From assembly GCF_003205615.1 (NCBI RefSeq), contig NZ_PYBV01000019.1, positions 152,115 to 186,944 of the forward strand: a stretch of 34,830 nucleotides of DNA, written 5' to 3'. Below the pieces are notes generated by a model that was not told where the DNA came from, did no database searches, and saw nothing but the letters and a program-made list of their open reading frames with translations. This document shows positions 25,335-33,143 of the stretch, piece by piece (position 1 is the stretch's first letter; each line of letters opens with the position of its first letter). The DNA comes from Micromonospora arborensis. Lineage in GTDB: Bacteria > Actinomycetota > Actinomycetes > Mycobacteriales > Micromonosporaceae. Made by a program: the position numbers and the translations under genes.

Positions 25335-26216
25335 TCAGCGTGCCGCGAACTGCTTGTCGAGAGCGATGTTGAGCTCCAGCACGTTGACCCCCGGCTCGCC
25401 CATGAAGCCGAGCGCTCGGCCGCCGGTGTGCTCGTCGACCAGCTTGCGGACCGCCGCCGGGTCCGCGCCGCGCTCCCGCGCGACCCGGTTCACCTGCAGC
25501 TCGGCGTACGCCGGGCTGATCTGCGGGTCGAGGCCGCTGGCGCTGGCGGTGACCGCGTCGGCGGGCACTGCCGGGTCGGCGGGCGCGTCGCCCCGGATCG
25601 GGGTGACCACCCCGCCGTCGGCCACGTAGTCCTCGCCGGGCTGGGCCAACTCCACCGCAACCCCCTCGTACGAGGTGACGAACGGGGTGGCCGGGGCGAC
25701 CTGGTTGACGCTGACCACCCGGGTGACCGGGCCGGTCAGACCGTCGGCGCGGAAGACCGCGAGCACGGCGCCCACCCCGTCGTCGGTGCAGAACGGGCGC
25801 CGACCGTCGACGCCGTTGAGCTCGCCGACGGACTTGCTGCGCCCGCACACCTGGGTGAGCAGGCTCTCGCTGGACTCCTCCGGGTCGGTGGCGATGGTGT
25901 CGACGACGCTCTCCGGGCCCAGGTTGCTGGCCGAGGTAGCGGTCGGGTCGTAGCCGTCGCCGGCGGCGGAGGGGCGGGACTGGAAGTAGCGGGCGACGGG
26001 GTTGCCGTCCGCGTCGGTGAAGGACTGGCCGATCAGCGCGCTGCCGACCGTCGTTCCGCCGGAGGAGATGAGCGAGCCGTCGGCCTTGTGGTTGAGGCCG
26101 GGTAGCTGACCAACCGCTACCAGGGCCAGCGGGTAGACCAGGCCGAGCAGCACGGTGAAGACGAGCACAGCGCGCAGGGCGGCGAGGTGTTGGGCGAGCC
26201 AGTTGGGTAGGCGCAT
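25335..26216 (-). CDS. kdpC: KdpC subunit of the K+-ATPase, with large insertion
   Basis: A 293-residue subunit with one N-terminal membrane segment ('AVLVFTVLLGLVYPLALVAVG'). The conserved KdpC stretches are present: 'GSALIGQSFTD', 'YFQSRPSA', 'SASNLGPES', 'VTASASGLDPQISPAYA' and 'GVNVLELNIALD'. E. coli KdpC has about 190 residues. The excess sits between 'SNLGPES' and 'PADAVTASASGLD', an insertion of roughly 90-100 residues that includes two cysteines ('QVCGRSKS', 'RRPFCTDD'). The ATG at 26216 shares a base with the kdpB stop (TGATG); GTG 26219 is an equally coupled alternative. Confidence 0.94.
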   Translation of the reverse strand: MRLPNWLAQHLAALRAVLVFTVLLGLVYPLALVAVGQLPGLNHKADGSLISSGGTTVGSALIGQSFTDADGNPVARYFQSRPSAAGDGYDPTATSASNLGPESVVDTIATDPEESSESLLTQVCGRSKSVGELNGVDGRRPFCTDDGVGAVLAVFRADGLTGPVTRVVSVNQVAPATPFVTSYEGVAVELAQPGEDYVADGGVVTPIRGDAPADPAVPADAVTASASGLDPQISPAYAELQVNRVARERGADPAAVRKLVDEHTGGRALGFMGEPGVNVLELNIALDKQFAAR

Positions 26217-28411
26217 CACGAAATCCCCGGGATGAACTGGATGAGCAGGTCGATGATCTTGATCCCGATGAACGGCACGATGATGCCGCCCAATCCGTAC
26301 ACCAGCAGGTTGCGGCTGAGCAGCTTCGACGCGGCGGCCGGCCGGTACCGCACGCCCCGCAGGGCGAGCGGGATCAGCGCGATGATCACCAGGGCGTTGA
26401 AGATGACCGCGGACAGGATCGCCGACTCCGGGCTGGACAGCCGCATGATGTTCAGCGCGTCCAGACTCGGGTAGAGGCCGGCGAACATGGCCGGGATGAT
26501 CGCGAAGTACTTCGCGATGTCGTTGGCGATGCTGAACGTGGTCAACGCGCCGCGGGTGATCAGCAACTGCTTGCCGATCTCCACGATCTCGATCAGCTTC
26601 GTCGGGTCGGAGTCGAGGTCGACCATGTTGCCGGCCTCCTTGGCGGCCGACGTACCGGTGTTCATCGCCACCCCGACGTCGGCCTGGGCGAGCGCCGGCG
26701 CGTCGTTGGTGCCGTCACCGGTCATCGCGACCAGCCGACCACCCTCCTGCTCCCGCTTGATCAGCGCGAGCTTGTCCTCCGGCGTCGCCTCGGCCAGGAA
26801 GTCGTCCACCCCGGCCTCGTCGGCGATCGCCTTCGCGGTACGCGGGTTGTCACCGGTGATCATCACGGTCCGGATGCCCATCCGGCGCATCTCGTCGAAC
26901 CGCTCCCGCATGCCGGACTTGACGACGTCCTTCAGGTGGATGACGCCCAGGGCGCGGGCGGGCTCACCGTCGACGTGCTCGGCGACGACCAGCGGGGTGC
27001 CGCCGGTGCTGCTGATCCCGTCCACGATCTCGCCGACCTGCTCGGTCGGGTGCCCACCGTTCTCGCGTACCCACTTCATCACCGCGGCGGCGGCGCCCTT
27101 GCGGACCCGACGCCCCGTTCCGGCAACCCCGGCGTCCACGCTGGCGTCCGGCGCCAGGTCGACGCCGCTCATCCGGGTCTGGGCGGTGAACGGTACGAAG
27201 GTGGCGTGCGGCATCACGCCGGGCTCGCGCTCGCGCAGCCCGAACTCGTTCTTCGCCAGCACGACCACCGAGCGCCCCTCCGGGGTCTCGTCGGCCAGGC
27301 TGGACAGTTGCGCGGCGTCGGCCACGGTCGCGGCGGTGACCCCTTCGACAGGTACGAACTCGGCGGCCTGCCGGTTGCCCAGCGTGATGGTGCCGGTCTT
27401 GTCCAGCAGCAGGGTGTTGACATCGCCGGCCGCCTCGACGGCCCGGCCACTCATAGCCAGGACGTTGCGCTGCACCAGCCGGTCCATGCCGGCGATGCCG
27501 ATGGCGGAGAGCAGCGCGCCGATGGTGGTGGGGATCAGGCAGACCAGCAGCGAGATCAGCACCACTCCGGTGACGCCGGAGCCGGTGATCGCGCCGGTGT
27601 CCGGCGCGGCCGCCTGGTACGCCTTGGAGAAGATGGCCAGCGGCTGAAGGGTGACCACGGCCAGCAGGAAGATGATCGTGAGCGCGGCGAGCAGGATGTT
27701 CAGTGCGATCTCGTTCGGCGTCTTCTGCCGGTTGGCACCCTCGACCAGGGCGATCATCCGGTCGATGAAGCTCTCCCCCGGCTTCTGGGTGATCTTGACG
27801 ATGATCTGGTCGGAGAGCACCTTGGTGCCACCGGTGACCGCGCTGCGGTCACCACCGGATTCCCGGATGACCGGGGCCGACTCGCCGGTGATGGCGGACT
27901 CGTCGACGCTGGCGATGCCCTCGACGATGTCTCCGTCACCGGGGATGATCCCGCCCGCCTCGACCAGCACGAAGTCGCCCTGGCGCAGCTCCGGTGCGGG
28001 CACCGCCTCATCGCGGTAGGCGTTGGCCTTCGCGCCGGGCTTCCAGTCGATCAGCCGCGTGGCGATGGTGTCCTTCTTCGCCTGGCGCAGCGTCGCGGCC
28101 TGGGCCTTGCCCCGACCTTCGGCGACCGCTTCGGCCAGGTTGGCGAAGACCACGGTCAGCCAGAGCCAGATGGTGATCGCCCAGGCGAACACCGACGGGT
28201 TGGTCACCGCCAGGACGGTGGTGAAGGCCGCGCCGACCTCCACGAGCAGCATCACCGGGTTACGCCACAGGGTGGTCGGGTTGAGCTTGCGGACCGCGTC
28301 CGGCAGGGAGCGGATCAACTGCTTGGGGTCGAGCAGGCCCCCGCCGATCCGGTTGCCCTGGGTGGCGGGCGTGCCGGGGAGTTGCTCTGTTGGGGCGGAC
28401 GTGACGGACAT
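26216..28411 (-). CDS. kdpB: KdpB catalytic P-type ATPase subunit
   Basis: A 731-residue P-type ATPase that powers high-affinity K+ uptake. It has TGES in the actuator domain, the phosphorylated Asp337 in 'LLLDKTGTITLGN', and 'TGDGTNDAPALAQADVG' in the hinge. Multiple membrane helices flank these. ATG 28411 is preferred because GAGGA lies 8 nt upstream; ATG 28426 would add five residues. The extended N-terminus ('TPATQGNRIGGGLLDPKQ') before 'TLWRNPVMLLVEVGA' is longer than in E. coli, as is usual in actinobacteria. It lies 20 nt downstream of the kdpA stop. Confidence 0.97.
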   Translation of the reverse strand: MSVTSAPTEQLPGTPATQGNRIGGGLLDPKQLIRSLPDAVRKLNPTTLWRNPVMLLVEVGAAFTTVLAVTNPSVFAWAITIWLWLTVVFANLAEAVAEGRGKAQAATLRQAKKDTIATRLIDWKPGAKANAYRDEAVPAPELRQGDFVLVEAGGIIPGDGDIVEGIASVDESAITGESAPVIRESGGDRSAVTGGTKVLSDQIIVKITQKPGESFIDRMIALVEGANRQKTPNEIALNILLAALTIIFLLAVVTLQPLAIFSKAYQAAAPDTGAITGSGVTGVVLISLLVCLIPTTIGALLSAIGIAGMDRLVQRNVLAMSGRAVEAAGDVNTLLLDKTGTITLGNRQAAEFVPVEGVTAATVADAAQLSSLADETPEGRSVVVLAKNEFGLREREPGVMPHATFVPFTAQTRMSGVDLAPDASVDAGVAGTGRRVRKGAAAAVMKWVRENGGHPTEQVGEIVDGISSTGGTPLVVAEHVDGEPARALGVIHLKDVVKSGMRERFDEMRRMGIRTVMITGDNPRTAKAIADEAGVDDFLAEATPEDKLALIKREQEGGRLVAMTGDGTNDAPALAQADVGVAMNTGTSAAKEAGNMVDLDSDPTKLIEIVEIGKQLLITRGALTTFSIANDIAKYFAIIPAMFAGLYPSLDALNIMRLSSPESAILSAVIFNALVIIALIPLALRGVRYRPAAASKLLSRNLLVYGLGGIIVPFIGIKIIDLLIQFIPGIS

Positions 28412-28431
28412 GTCCTCGTTCCTCATGATGG

Positions 28432-30087
28432 TCAGAGCCCCTCTGCCAGCGGACCGAGCGCGAGCGCGGGCAGGAAGGTCAGCGCGACGAGGACCACCGT
28501 GACGCCGACGACCATGCCGATGAACAGCGGTCGGTGGGTCGGCAGGGTGCCCTCGGACGCAGGGGTGGGTGCCTGGCGGGCCAGCGAGCCGGCCAGCGCG
28601 AGCACGAAGATGATCGGCAGGAAGCGACCCAGCAGCATGCACAACCCGAGCGCGGTGTCCCACCAGGTGGTGTTGACCGTGATGCCGCCGAAGGCGGAGC
28701 CGTTGTTGTTGCTGGCCGAGGTGAACGCGTACAGCACCTCGGAGAGGCCGTGCGGGCCGACGTTGAGCGCGGTGGAGTTGTTGCCGGTGGCGAACGCGGC
28801 CGCCGTGCCGACCAGCACCAGGATCGGCGTGATCAGGAAGTAGAGCGAAGCGAACTTGATCTCCCGCGCGCCGATCTTCTTGCCCAGGTACTCGGGGGTG
28901 CGGCCCACCATCAGGCCAGCCACGAAGACCGTGATCACCGCGAGGATGAGCAGGCCGTACATACCGGAACCGGTACCGCCCGGCGCTACCTCGCCGAGCA
29001 TCATGTTGACCATGGTCATCATGCCGCCGAGCGAGGTGAACGAGTCGTGGAACGAGTTCACCGCTCCGGTCGAGGTCAGCGTGGTGGCGGCGGCGAAGGT
29101 GGCCGAGTTCGACACGTCGAACCGCACCTCCTTGCCCTCCATGGCCGCGCCGATCGCCTGCGGCACCGTGCCGTGGCCGGCCAACTCGAAGACGTTGGTG
29201 ATGGCGACGCTGATGAACGCGAGGATGCCCATCACCGCGGCGATGGCGTAGCCCTGCCGGTTCTGCCCGACCATCCGGCCGAAGACCCGGGGCAGGCTGA
29301 ACGGGATCAGGAAGATCAGGAAGATCTGGAGCCAGTTCGTCCAGCTGGTGGGGTTCTCGAACGGGTGCGCGCTGTTGACGTTGTAGAAGCCGCCACCGTT
29401 GGTGCCCAGCTCCTTGATCACTTCCTGGCTGGCGACCGGACCACCGGTGATGGTCTGGGTGCCGCCGGTCAGCGTGCTCACGTCGGTGCCGGCCGAGAGG
29501 TTCTGCACCGCCCCGCCGATCATCAGCGCGATCGCGCCGAGCACCGCGATCGGCACCAGGATCCGCAGCACGATCCGGGTCAGGTCGACCCAGAAGTTGC
29601 CGAGCTGCCCGGTGCGGCTGCGGGCGAAGCCGCGTACGAGCGCGACCGCCACCGCGATGCCGACCGCCGCAGACACGAAGTTCTGCACGGCCAGACCGGC
29701 CATCTGCACCAGGTGGCCCATCGTCGACTCACCCGAGTACGACTGCCAGTTGGTGTTGGACACGAACGACACGGCCGTGTTCCACGCGCCGTGCGGCACC
29801 ACCGGGTCGAAGCCCAGGGACAGCCACAGGTGGTTCTGCACCCGCTGGAACAGGTACAGGAACAGGATCGAGATCGCCGAGAACGCCAGCACACTGCGGG
29901 CGTACACGCCCCAGGTCTGCTCGGCTGCCGGGTTGACCCCGACCAGTCGGAAGATCCCCCGCTCGACCTTCGACTGCTTCGTTCCGGAGACCGCCCGGAA
30001 CATGTAGTCGCCGAACGGCTTGTATACGGCGACCAGGGCGGCCACCAGCGTCAGCACAAAGATGACGCCTGCTGTTGTCATGGTCAT
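28432..30087 (-). CDS. kdpA: KdpA K+-translocating subunit
   Basis: A 551-residue channel-like subunit that binds and translocates K+. Recognisable segments include 'VYKPFGDYMFRAVSG', 'SFVSNTNWQSYSGE', 'ELGTNGGGFYNVNSAHPFENP' and 'LYAFTSASNNNGSAF', the selectivity-filter-like loops of the family. About ten membrane helices are predicted by eye. The ATG at 30087 shares its base with the kdpF stop (TGATG); an in-frame ATG two codons on is an alternative. Confidence 0.97.
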   Translation of the reverse strand: MTMTTAGVIFVLTLVAALVAVYKPFGDYMFRAVSGTKQSKVERGIFRLVGVNPAAEQTWGVYARSVLAFSAISILFLYLFQRVQNHLWLSLGFDPVVPHGAWNTAVSFVSNTNWQSYSGESTMGHLVQMAGLAVQNFVSAAVGIAVAVALVRGFARSRTGQLGNFWVDLTRIVLRILVPIAVLGAIALMIGGAVQNLSAGTDVSTLTGGTQTITGGPVASQEVIKELGTNGGGFYNVNSAHPFENPTSWTNWLQIFLIFLIPFSLPRVFGRMVGQNRQGYAIAAVMGILAFISVAITNVFELAGHGTVPQAIGAAMEGKEVRFDVSNSATFAAATTLTSTGAVNSFHDSFTSLGGMMTMVNMMLGEVAPGGTGSGMYGLLILAVITVFVAGLMVGRTPEYLGKKIGAREIKFASLYFLITPILVLVGTAAAFATGNNSTALNVGPHGLSEVLYAFTSASNNNGSAFGGITVNTTWWDTALGLCMLLGRFLPIIFVLALAGSLARQAPTPASEGTLPTHRPLFIGMVVGVTVVLVALTFLPALALGPLAEGL

Positions 30088-30176
30088 CAGAAGCGCTCCG
30101 GAAACAACAGGGCGAACACCAGGAACGCGCCCAGGACGATCGCGAGCACCAGACCGACGGCGTTTACCGCGTTCAC
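30087..30176 (-). CDS. kdpF: KdpF small membrane subunit
   Basis: A 29-residue peptide, VNAVNAVGLVLAIVLG followed by AFLVFALLFPERF, with a single membrane helix and the 'LLFPERF' ending typical of KdpF. KdpF stabilises the KdpABC complex. The GTG start overlaps the stop of the small gene upstream (GTGA), and its own stop overlaps the kdpA start (TGATG). Confidence 0.92.
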   Translation of the reverse strand: MNAVNAVGLVLAIVLGAFLVFALLFPERF

Positions 30177-30256
30177 AGCTTCTCCACCGCCCGGACCACC
30201 AGGGCGAGCACTGCGAACAGCGCCACCGTCAGGACCACGAACACCACGTCAGACAC
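30173..30256 (-). CDS. 27-residue membrane peptide at the head of the kdp operon
   Basis: GTG at 30256, preceded by GAGGAG at 5 nt, opens a 27-codon frame: VSDVVFVVLTVALFAVLA followed by LVVRAVEKL. It forms one hydrophobic helix with an acidic residue at the N-terminus and a basic C-terminus. The stop overlaps the kdpF start (GTGA), so kdpF translation probably depends on it. The good ribosome binding site and the double coupling argue that it is real. It could be an additional small subunit of the K+ pump or a coupling leader; no known function is claimed. Confidence 0.75.
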   Translation of the reverse strand: MSDVVFVVLTVALFAVLALVVRAVEKL

Positions 30257-30274
30257 GCTGACTCCTCATACCGG

Positions 30275-30377
30275 AAAGGTTCGTCGCGACCGCCTTCCGG
30301 TCGCGCCGGGCAATCAAAGCCCCACCACCTGCCGGACGACAGGGGTCATAACGCGACCATGACGGAGGCGAACCTTT
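30275..30377 (-). ncRNA. Putative structured leader RNA (riboswitch-like) upstream of kdp
   Basis: Read as minus-strand RNA, AAAGGUUCG (30377-30369) can pair perfectly with CGAACCUUU (30283-30275), closing a 103-nt domain. Inside are three hairpins: GUCAU/AUGAC (30363-30359 with 30349-30345), CCUGUC/GGCAGG (30343-30338 with 30333-30328, one G-U pair) and the perfect 8-bp CGCGACCG/CGGUCGCG (30305-30298 with 30292-30285). The last hairpin sits one base from the closing stem. A second copy of GGUCGCG lies in the first hairpin's loop (30358-30352), so the CGCGACC strand has two possible partners. The closing stem ends about 8 nt before the GAGGAG ribosome binding site of the first kdp peptide. 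I could not match it to a known riboswitch class. Confidence 0.5.
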
Positions 30378-30465
30378 TCTTGACGTGGTTTTCACACCCA
30401 CCCACTGATCAGGTGAAATGCGGCACTGAGCCCTCAGGAGGGCAGCGCGAGAAGTCGCGGAAAGG

Positions 30466-30487
30466 GCACCGGACCTACCGGCGGTGC
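30466..30487 (-). terminator. Possible terminator hairpin after the methyltransferase gene
   Basis: GCACCG (30466-30471) pairs with CGGTGC (30482-30487) across a 10-nt loop. It lies just beyond the 3' end of the minus-strand methyltransferase gene and ahead of the kdp promoter region. Nearby short stems (30430-30443 and 30446-30459) may add to it. The stem is short, so support is modest. Confidence 0.35.
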
Positions 30488-30509
30488 TGAGCTGAGGGCG
30501 GTGAGCCGA

Positions 30510-31550
30510 TCAGGCCGGGCGGCGGGCCACCAGCACGTCGCGCATGATCGACTGGTCCACCCGGTGCCGCAGCGCCCGGTAGGGCTCCTCGTCGACCACG
30601 GTCAGGCCGGCGTCGGCCAGCGCCGCCGCCGCGTCCTCGCGGCTGGCGACGTGGGTGTTCCACGAGATACCGAGCGCACCACCGGGACGCAGCAGCCGCG
30701 CCCAGACCGGCGCGGCGTCCGCGAGCAACGCCAGCGGGTCACGGGTCAACCCCTGATCGGCGGTACGACTGCCGTGCTGCACGCCGTACGGGGCGTCGGC
30801 GACGACCAGATCGACGGTCTCCGGGCGGAAGAACTCCGCCGAGCGGGCCGTGTCGGCGTTCACCACGTCCAGCAGTTGGGTCTGGCCGGCCTTGTGCTCC
30901 TCGCGGGTGGGCGCCAACTCGATCCGCACCCGCCGGCCGACGACCTTGCGCTCCCGTCGCACCGGACCCGACTCCAGCACCCGGTGCTTGACCCGCTTCT
31001 GCTTCAGCCAGGTGGTGATGAACGCCCGGTACGCCTCGACGTCCTTCTGGTCGCGCTCGATCCCGGCGGCGTCGAACCCGTACATCAGGGCCTGGTTGAG
31101 GGTGGTGCCCCGACCGCAGAGCGGGTCGAGCACCCGGAACCGCCGACTGGTCAGCTCGCCAGCCCAGTCCGAGGCGAGCAGGGTGACGTTGAGCAGCAGC
31201 TTGGTGAACTGCTCGTTGGTCTTGCCGGGGTACTTCTGGATGGTGAGCAGGTCGTCGTCGTAACGGTCCAGCCGACTCCACTCGACCGGCCGCAGCAGCT
31301 CACCGACGATCTCGAACAGCGCGTACCCCGCGGAGAGGTTGCCGAGCACGCTCAGGTCCCGCTCGGTCAGCCCGTCACCGGTGAACGTCACGTAGGAGGC
31401 CCCACCGACGACCTCGGTGTCCAGCTCGCCGATCCGGCCGTCGAGCGCCGAACGGCCGAAGATCTCCAGCTCGGCCCGGGTGAGGTCGACAGCGGAGCGG
31501 GCGTACACCCGGTTGGTGGCGGGCAGGATGAGCAGGCCGTAACGCGTCAT
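30510..31550 (-). CDS. TRM11-like SAM-dependent RNA methyltransferase
   Basis: A 346-residue protein. Residues 1-130 form an N-terminal domain of the kind that precedes Trm11-type enzymes. The Rossmann methyltransferase follows: motif I is 'RVLDPLCGRGTTLNQA' (about 139-154), and the catalytic motif IV is 'VVADAPYGVQ', a D-A-P-Y variant of the usual DPPY found in guanine-N2 RNA methyltransferases. The ATG at 31550 starts 'MTRYGLLILPATN', a typical beginning. The target (tRNA or rRNA guanosine) is not readable from sequence. It is divergent from the anti-sigma-like gene, with a 72-bp gap. Confidence 0.85.
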   Translation of the reverse strand: MTRYGLLILPATNRVYARSAVDLTRAELEIFGRSALDGRIGELDTEVVGGASYVTFTGDGLTERDLSVLGNLSAGYALFEIVGELLRPVEWSRLDRYDDDLLTIQKYPGKTNEQFTKLLLNVTLLASDWAGELTSRRFRVLDPLCGRGTTLNQALMYGFDAAGIERDQKDVEAYRAFITTWLKQKRVKHRVLESGPVRRERKVVGRRVRIELAPTREEHKAGQTQLLDVVNADTARSAEFFRPETVDLVVADAPYGVQHGSRTADQGLTRDPLALLADAAPVWARLLRPGGALGISWNTHVASREDAAAALADAGLTVVDEEPYRALRHRVDQSIMRDVLVARRPA

Positions 31551-31622
31551 GATCCGGCGAGTATTCCACAACCGGCCCCGGTCGCCGGGAACCGGAGCGG
31601 CCGCTGGAGCGACTACCGATAC

Positions 31623-32417
31623 ATGGGGTGTGAGCAGTGGCGGGAGATCCTGTCCGCGCAGCTGGACGGGGAGGAGACCGCCGCCGAACTGACGGCGGCG
31701 CAGGGGCACCTCGACGGGTGTGCCGAGTGCCGGGCCTGGTTCACGGCAGCGACCGCGGTGACCCGTCGGGTTCGTACCCGTTTGGTGGTCGATGTGCCCG
31801 ACCGGACCGCGGCGATCCTGGCCGCCGTCACCGCCGAGCCGGCCCGCCGGTCGTGGTGGCGGCGCATGGCCGGGCGCGGCCGTCTGGTCGCCGGGCTGCG
31901 CGCGGCGCTCGGACTGCTCGGCGCGGTGCAGTTGGTGCTCGGCCTGGCCCAGGTGGGCAGGGGCGCGACCGCCGATCACCTGCACCCCACCGGCCAACAC
32001 CTCTGGCACGAGTCGGCCGCCTGGAACGTGGCGGTGGGCGCCGGTTTCCTCTTCGTGGCAGTGCGCCGCAGCCCGCCGGCCGGGCTGCTGCCGATGCTCA
32101 GCGCGTTCGTCGGCACGTTGCTGCTGCTCTCGGTCAACGACCTGGCCACCGGATCGGTGGGCGGGGAGCGGCTGGTCAGCCACGGCTTCCTGGTGGTCGG
32201 TTACCTGATCACCGTGCTGCTGTCCCGGCCCGGCCTGCGCCCCGGCGGACCCGCGCCGCAGCGGCAACCGGCACCGTCACACTGGCGGTTCCGCGCCGAC
32301 GAGGCGGACCGGCCGCTGCGGGTGGTCCGCCCCGAGTCGTACCCGGCGCAGGCCGCCGACCGCAACGCCGCCCCTGCGGCGAGAGTCGGCCAGGCCGGCG
32401 AACGCCGCGCCGCCTGA
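31623..32417 (+). CDS. zf-HC2 anti-sigma-like integral membrane protein
   Basis: A 264-residue protein. The N-terminus is a zinc-binding anti-sigma domain with the H-x3-C-x2-C motif at His29, Cys33 and Cys36 ('GHLDGCAECRAWF') and an additional Cys3. Four membrane segments follow (about 89-111, 131-147, 152-172 and 184-201). Between the first two is a histidine-rich loop 'DHLHPTGQHLWHESAAWN' that could bind metal. The C-terminal 60 residues are polar and probably disordered. No sigma-factor gene lies next to it, so its partner is unknown. The ATG has only a distant GGAG and may be weakly translated or nearly leaderless. Confidence 0.8.
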   Translation: MGCEQWREILSAQLDGEETAAELTAAQGHLDGCAECRAWFTAATAVTRRVRTRLVVDVPDRTAAILAAVTAEPARRSWWRRMAGRGRLVAGLRAALGLLGAVQLVLGLAQVGRGATADHLHPTGQHLWHESAAWNVAVGAGFLFVAVRRSPPAGLLPMLSAFVGTLLLLSVNDLATGSVGGERLVSHGFLVVGYLITVLLSRPGLRPGGPAPQRQPAPSHWRFRADEADRPLRVVRPESYPAQAADRNAAPAARVGQAGERRAA

Positions 32418-32440
32418 TCGTCGGCGGCACCCCCTCCGGG

Positions 32441-33136
32441 TCAATCCGCCTCCCGCTGGCGCGCGCGGTGGGCGCGCAGGTTGGCCGGGTTCCCACAGAC
32501 GCGTACGGAGTGCCAGGCCCCACTGTTGTTGTTCGAGCGGTCGTAGAACGCCACCCCGCAGCGCGGGTTGCGGCAGGTCTTGAGCCGCCGCCGGACGCCG
32601 GCGAGTTGCGCCTCGAACAGCGCCGCGAGGACGAGCGAGATCAACAGATCGGCCCCGGCCCCGGCGGGGTCGAGGCGCACGGATCCGTTCCGGTCGACTC
32701 GGAGCGTGGCACCGGCGGTACGCCATCCGCTCGGGGCGCGGTCCGGCACCTCGGGGACGAGAGGCTCGACGTCCGGAGTGCCACGTAGTCGCGCATCGCT
32801 CGCTTCCCGCAGCTCGTCGCGAAAACTCCGCAGCGCCTGGAGCCCCGCGTCGTCGAGCGTGACCTCGGGTGCCGGCCTCCCGGTGGCCGTCGACCACCGG
32901 GAGGCGGCATCGTGTGCCCACACCGTGGCGCTGGTCAGGTCGTCAAGGAGGTCCGGCTGCCGTGGCACACCGGCCGAGATCGTGTTGAGCAGATCCTGAA
33001 CGAGCCCGAGGCCGCCTGGAGCCGGGTCGATGTCGTACCTCGCGGTGGCGACCCACGGCGCGGAGACCACCTCTGTCGTACGGTCGGGCTCTGTCGTGCG
33101 GTCGGGCTCTGTCGTGCGGTCGGGGACCGAGGGCAT
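32441..33136 (-). CDS. CGNR zinc-finger (ABATE-domain) protein
   Basis: A 231-residue protein of the ABATE/CGNR family, putative stress-related or transcriptional regulators. The N-terminal ABATE-like region includes 'LGLVQDLLNTISAG'. The C-terminal zinc finger is 'LKTCRNPRCGVAFYDRS', then 'SVRVCGNPANLRAHRAR', with four Cys and the CGN motif. The first 22 residues are three copies of a six-residue repeat (PDRTTE) encoded by an 18-bp tandem repeat; the real start may be inside or after it, since 'YDIDPAPGG' begins the conserved part. The ATG at 33136 lies 7 nt after the MBL-hydrolase stop, suggesting one operon under the TetR regulator. Confidence 0.85.
   Translation of the reverse strand: MPSVPDRTTEPDRTTEPDRTTEVVSAPWVATARYDIDPAPGGLGLVQDLLNTISAGVPRQPDLLDDLTSATVWAHDAASRWSTATGRPAPEVTLDDAGLQALRSFRDELREASDARLRGTPDVEPLVPEVPDRAPSGWRTAGATLRVDRNGSVRLDPAGAGADLLISLVLAALFEAQLAGVRRRLKTCRNPRCGVAFYDRSNNNSGAWHSVRVCGNPANLRAHRARQREAD
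33071..33124. repeat. Three tandem 18-bp units in the 5' end of the CGNR gene
   Basis: Units at 33071-33088, 33089-33106 and 33107-33124 differ by one base. The period is a multiple of three, so copy changes keep the frame and only vary the N-terminal PDRTTE repeats of the minus-strand protein. Confidence 0.9.
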
Positions 33137-33143
33137 GATCAGG

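Noticed and set aside
28427..28663. Longer kdpB start reaching into the kdpA region
   Set aside because: It would overlap conserved kdpA coding sequence and give a low-complexity N-terminus; ATG 28411 (or 28426) fits the family.
30275..30377. Identity as a ydaO/c-di-AMP riboswitch
   Set aside because: A c-di-AMP switch before a K+ importer would be sensible, but the conserved core segments I recall for that class are not visible, so I left the class open.
31551..32267. Extension of the methyltransferase frame upstream
   Set aside because: The added part is antisense to the anti-sigma-like gene and has no domain; ATG 31550 gives the family-typical N-terminus.
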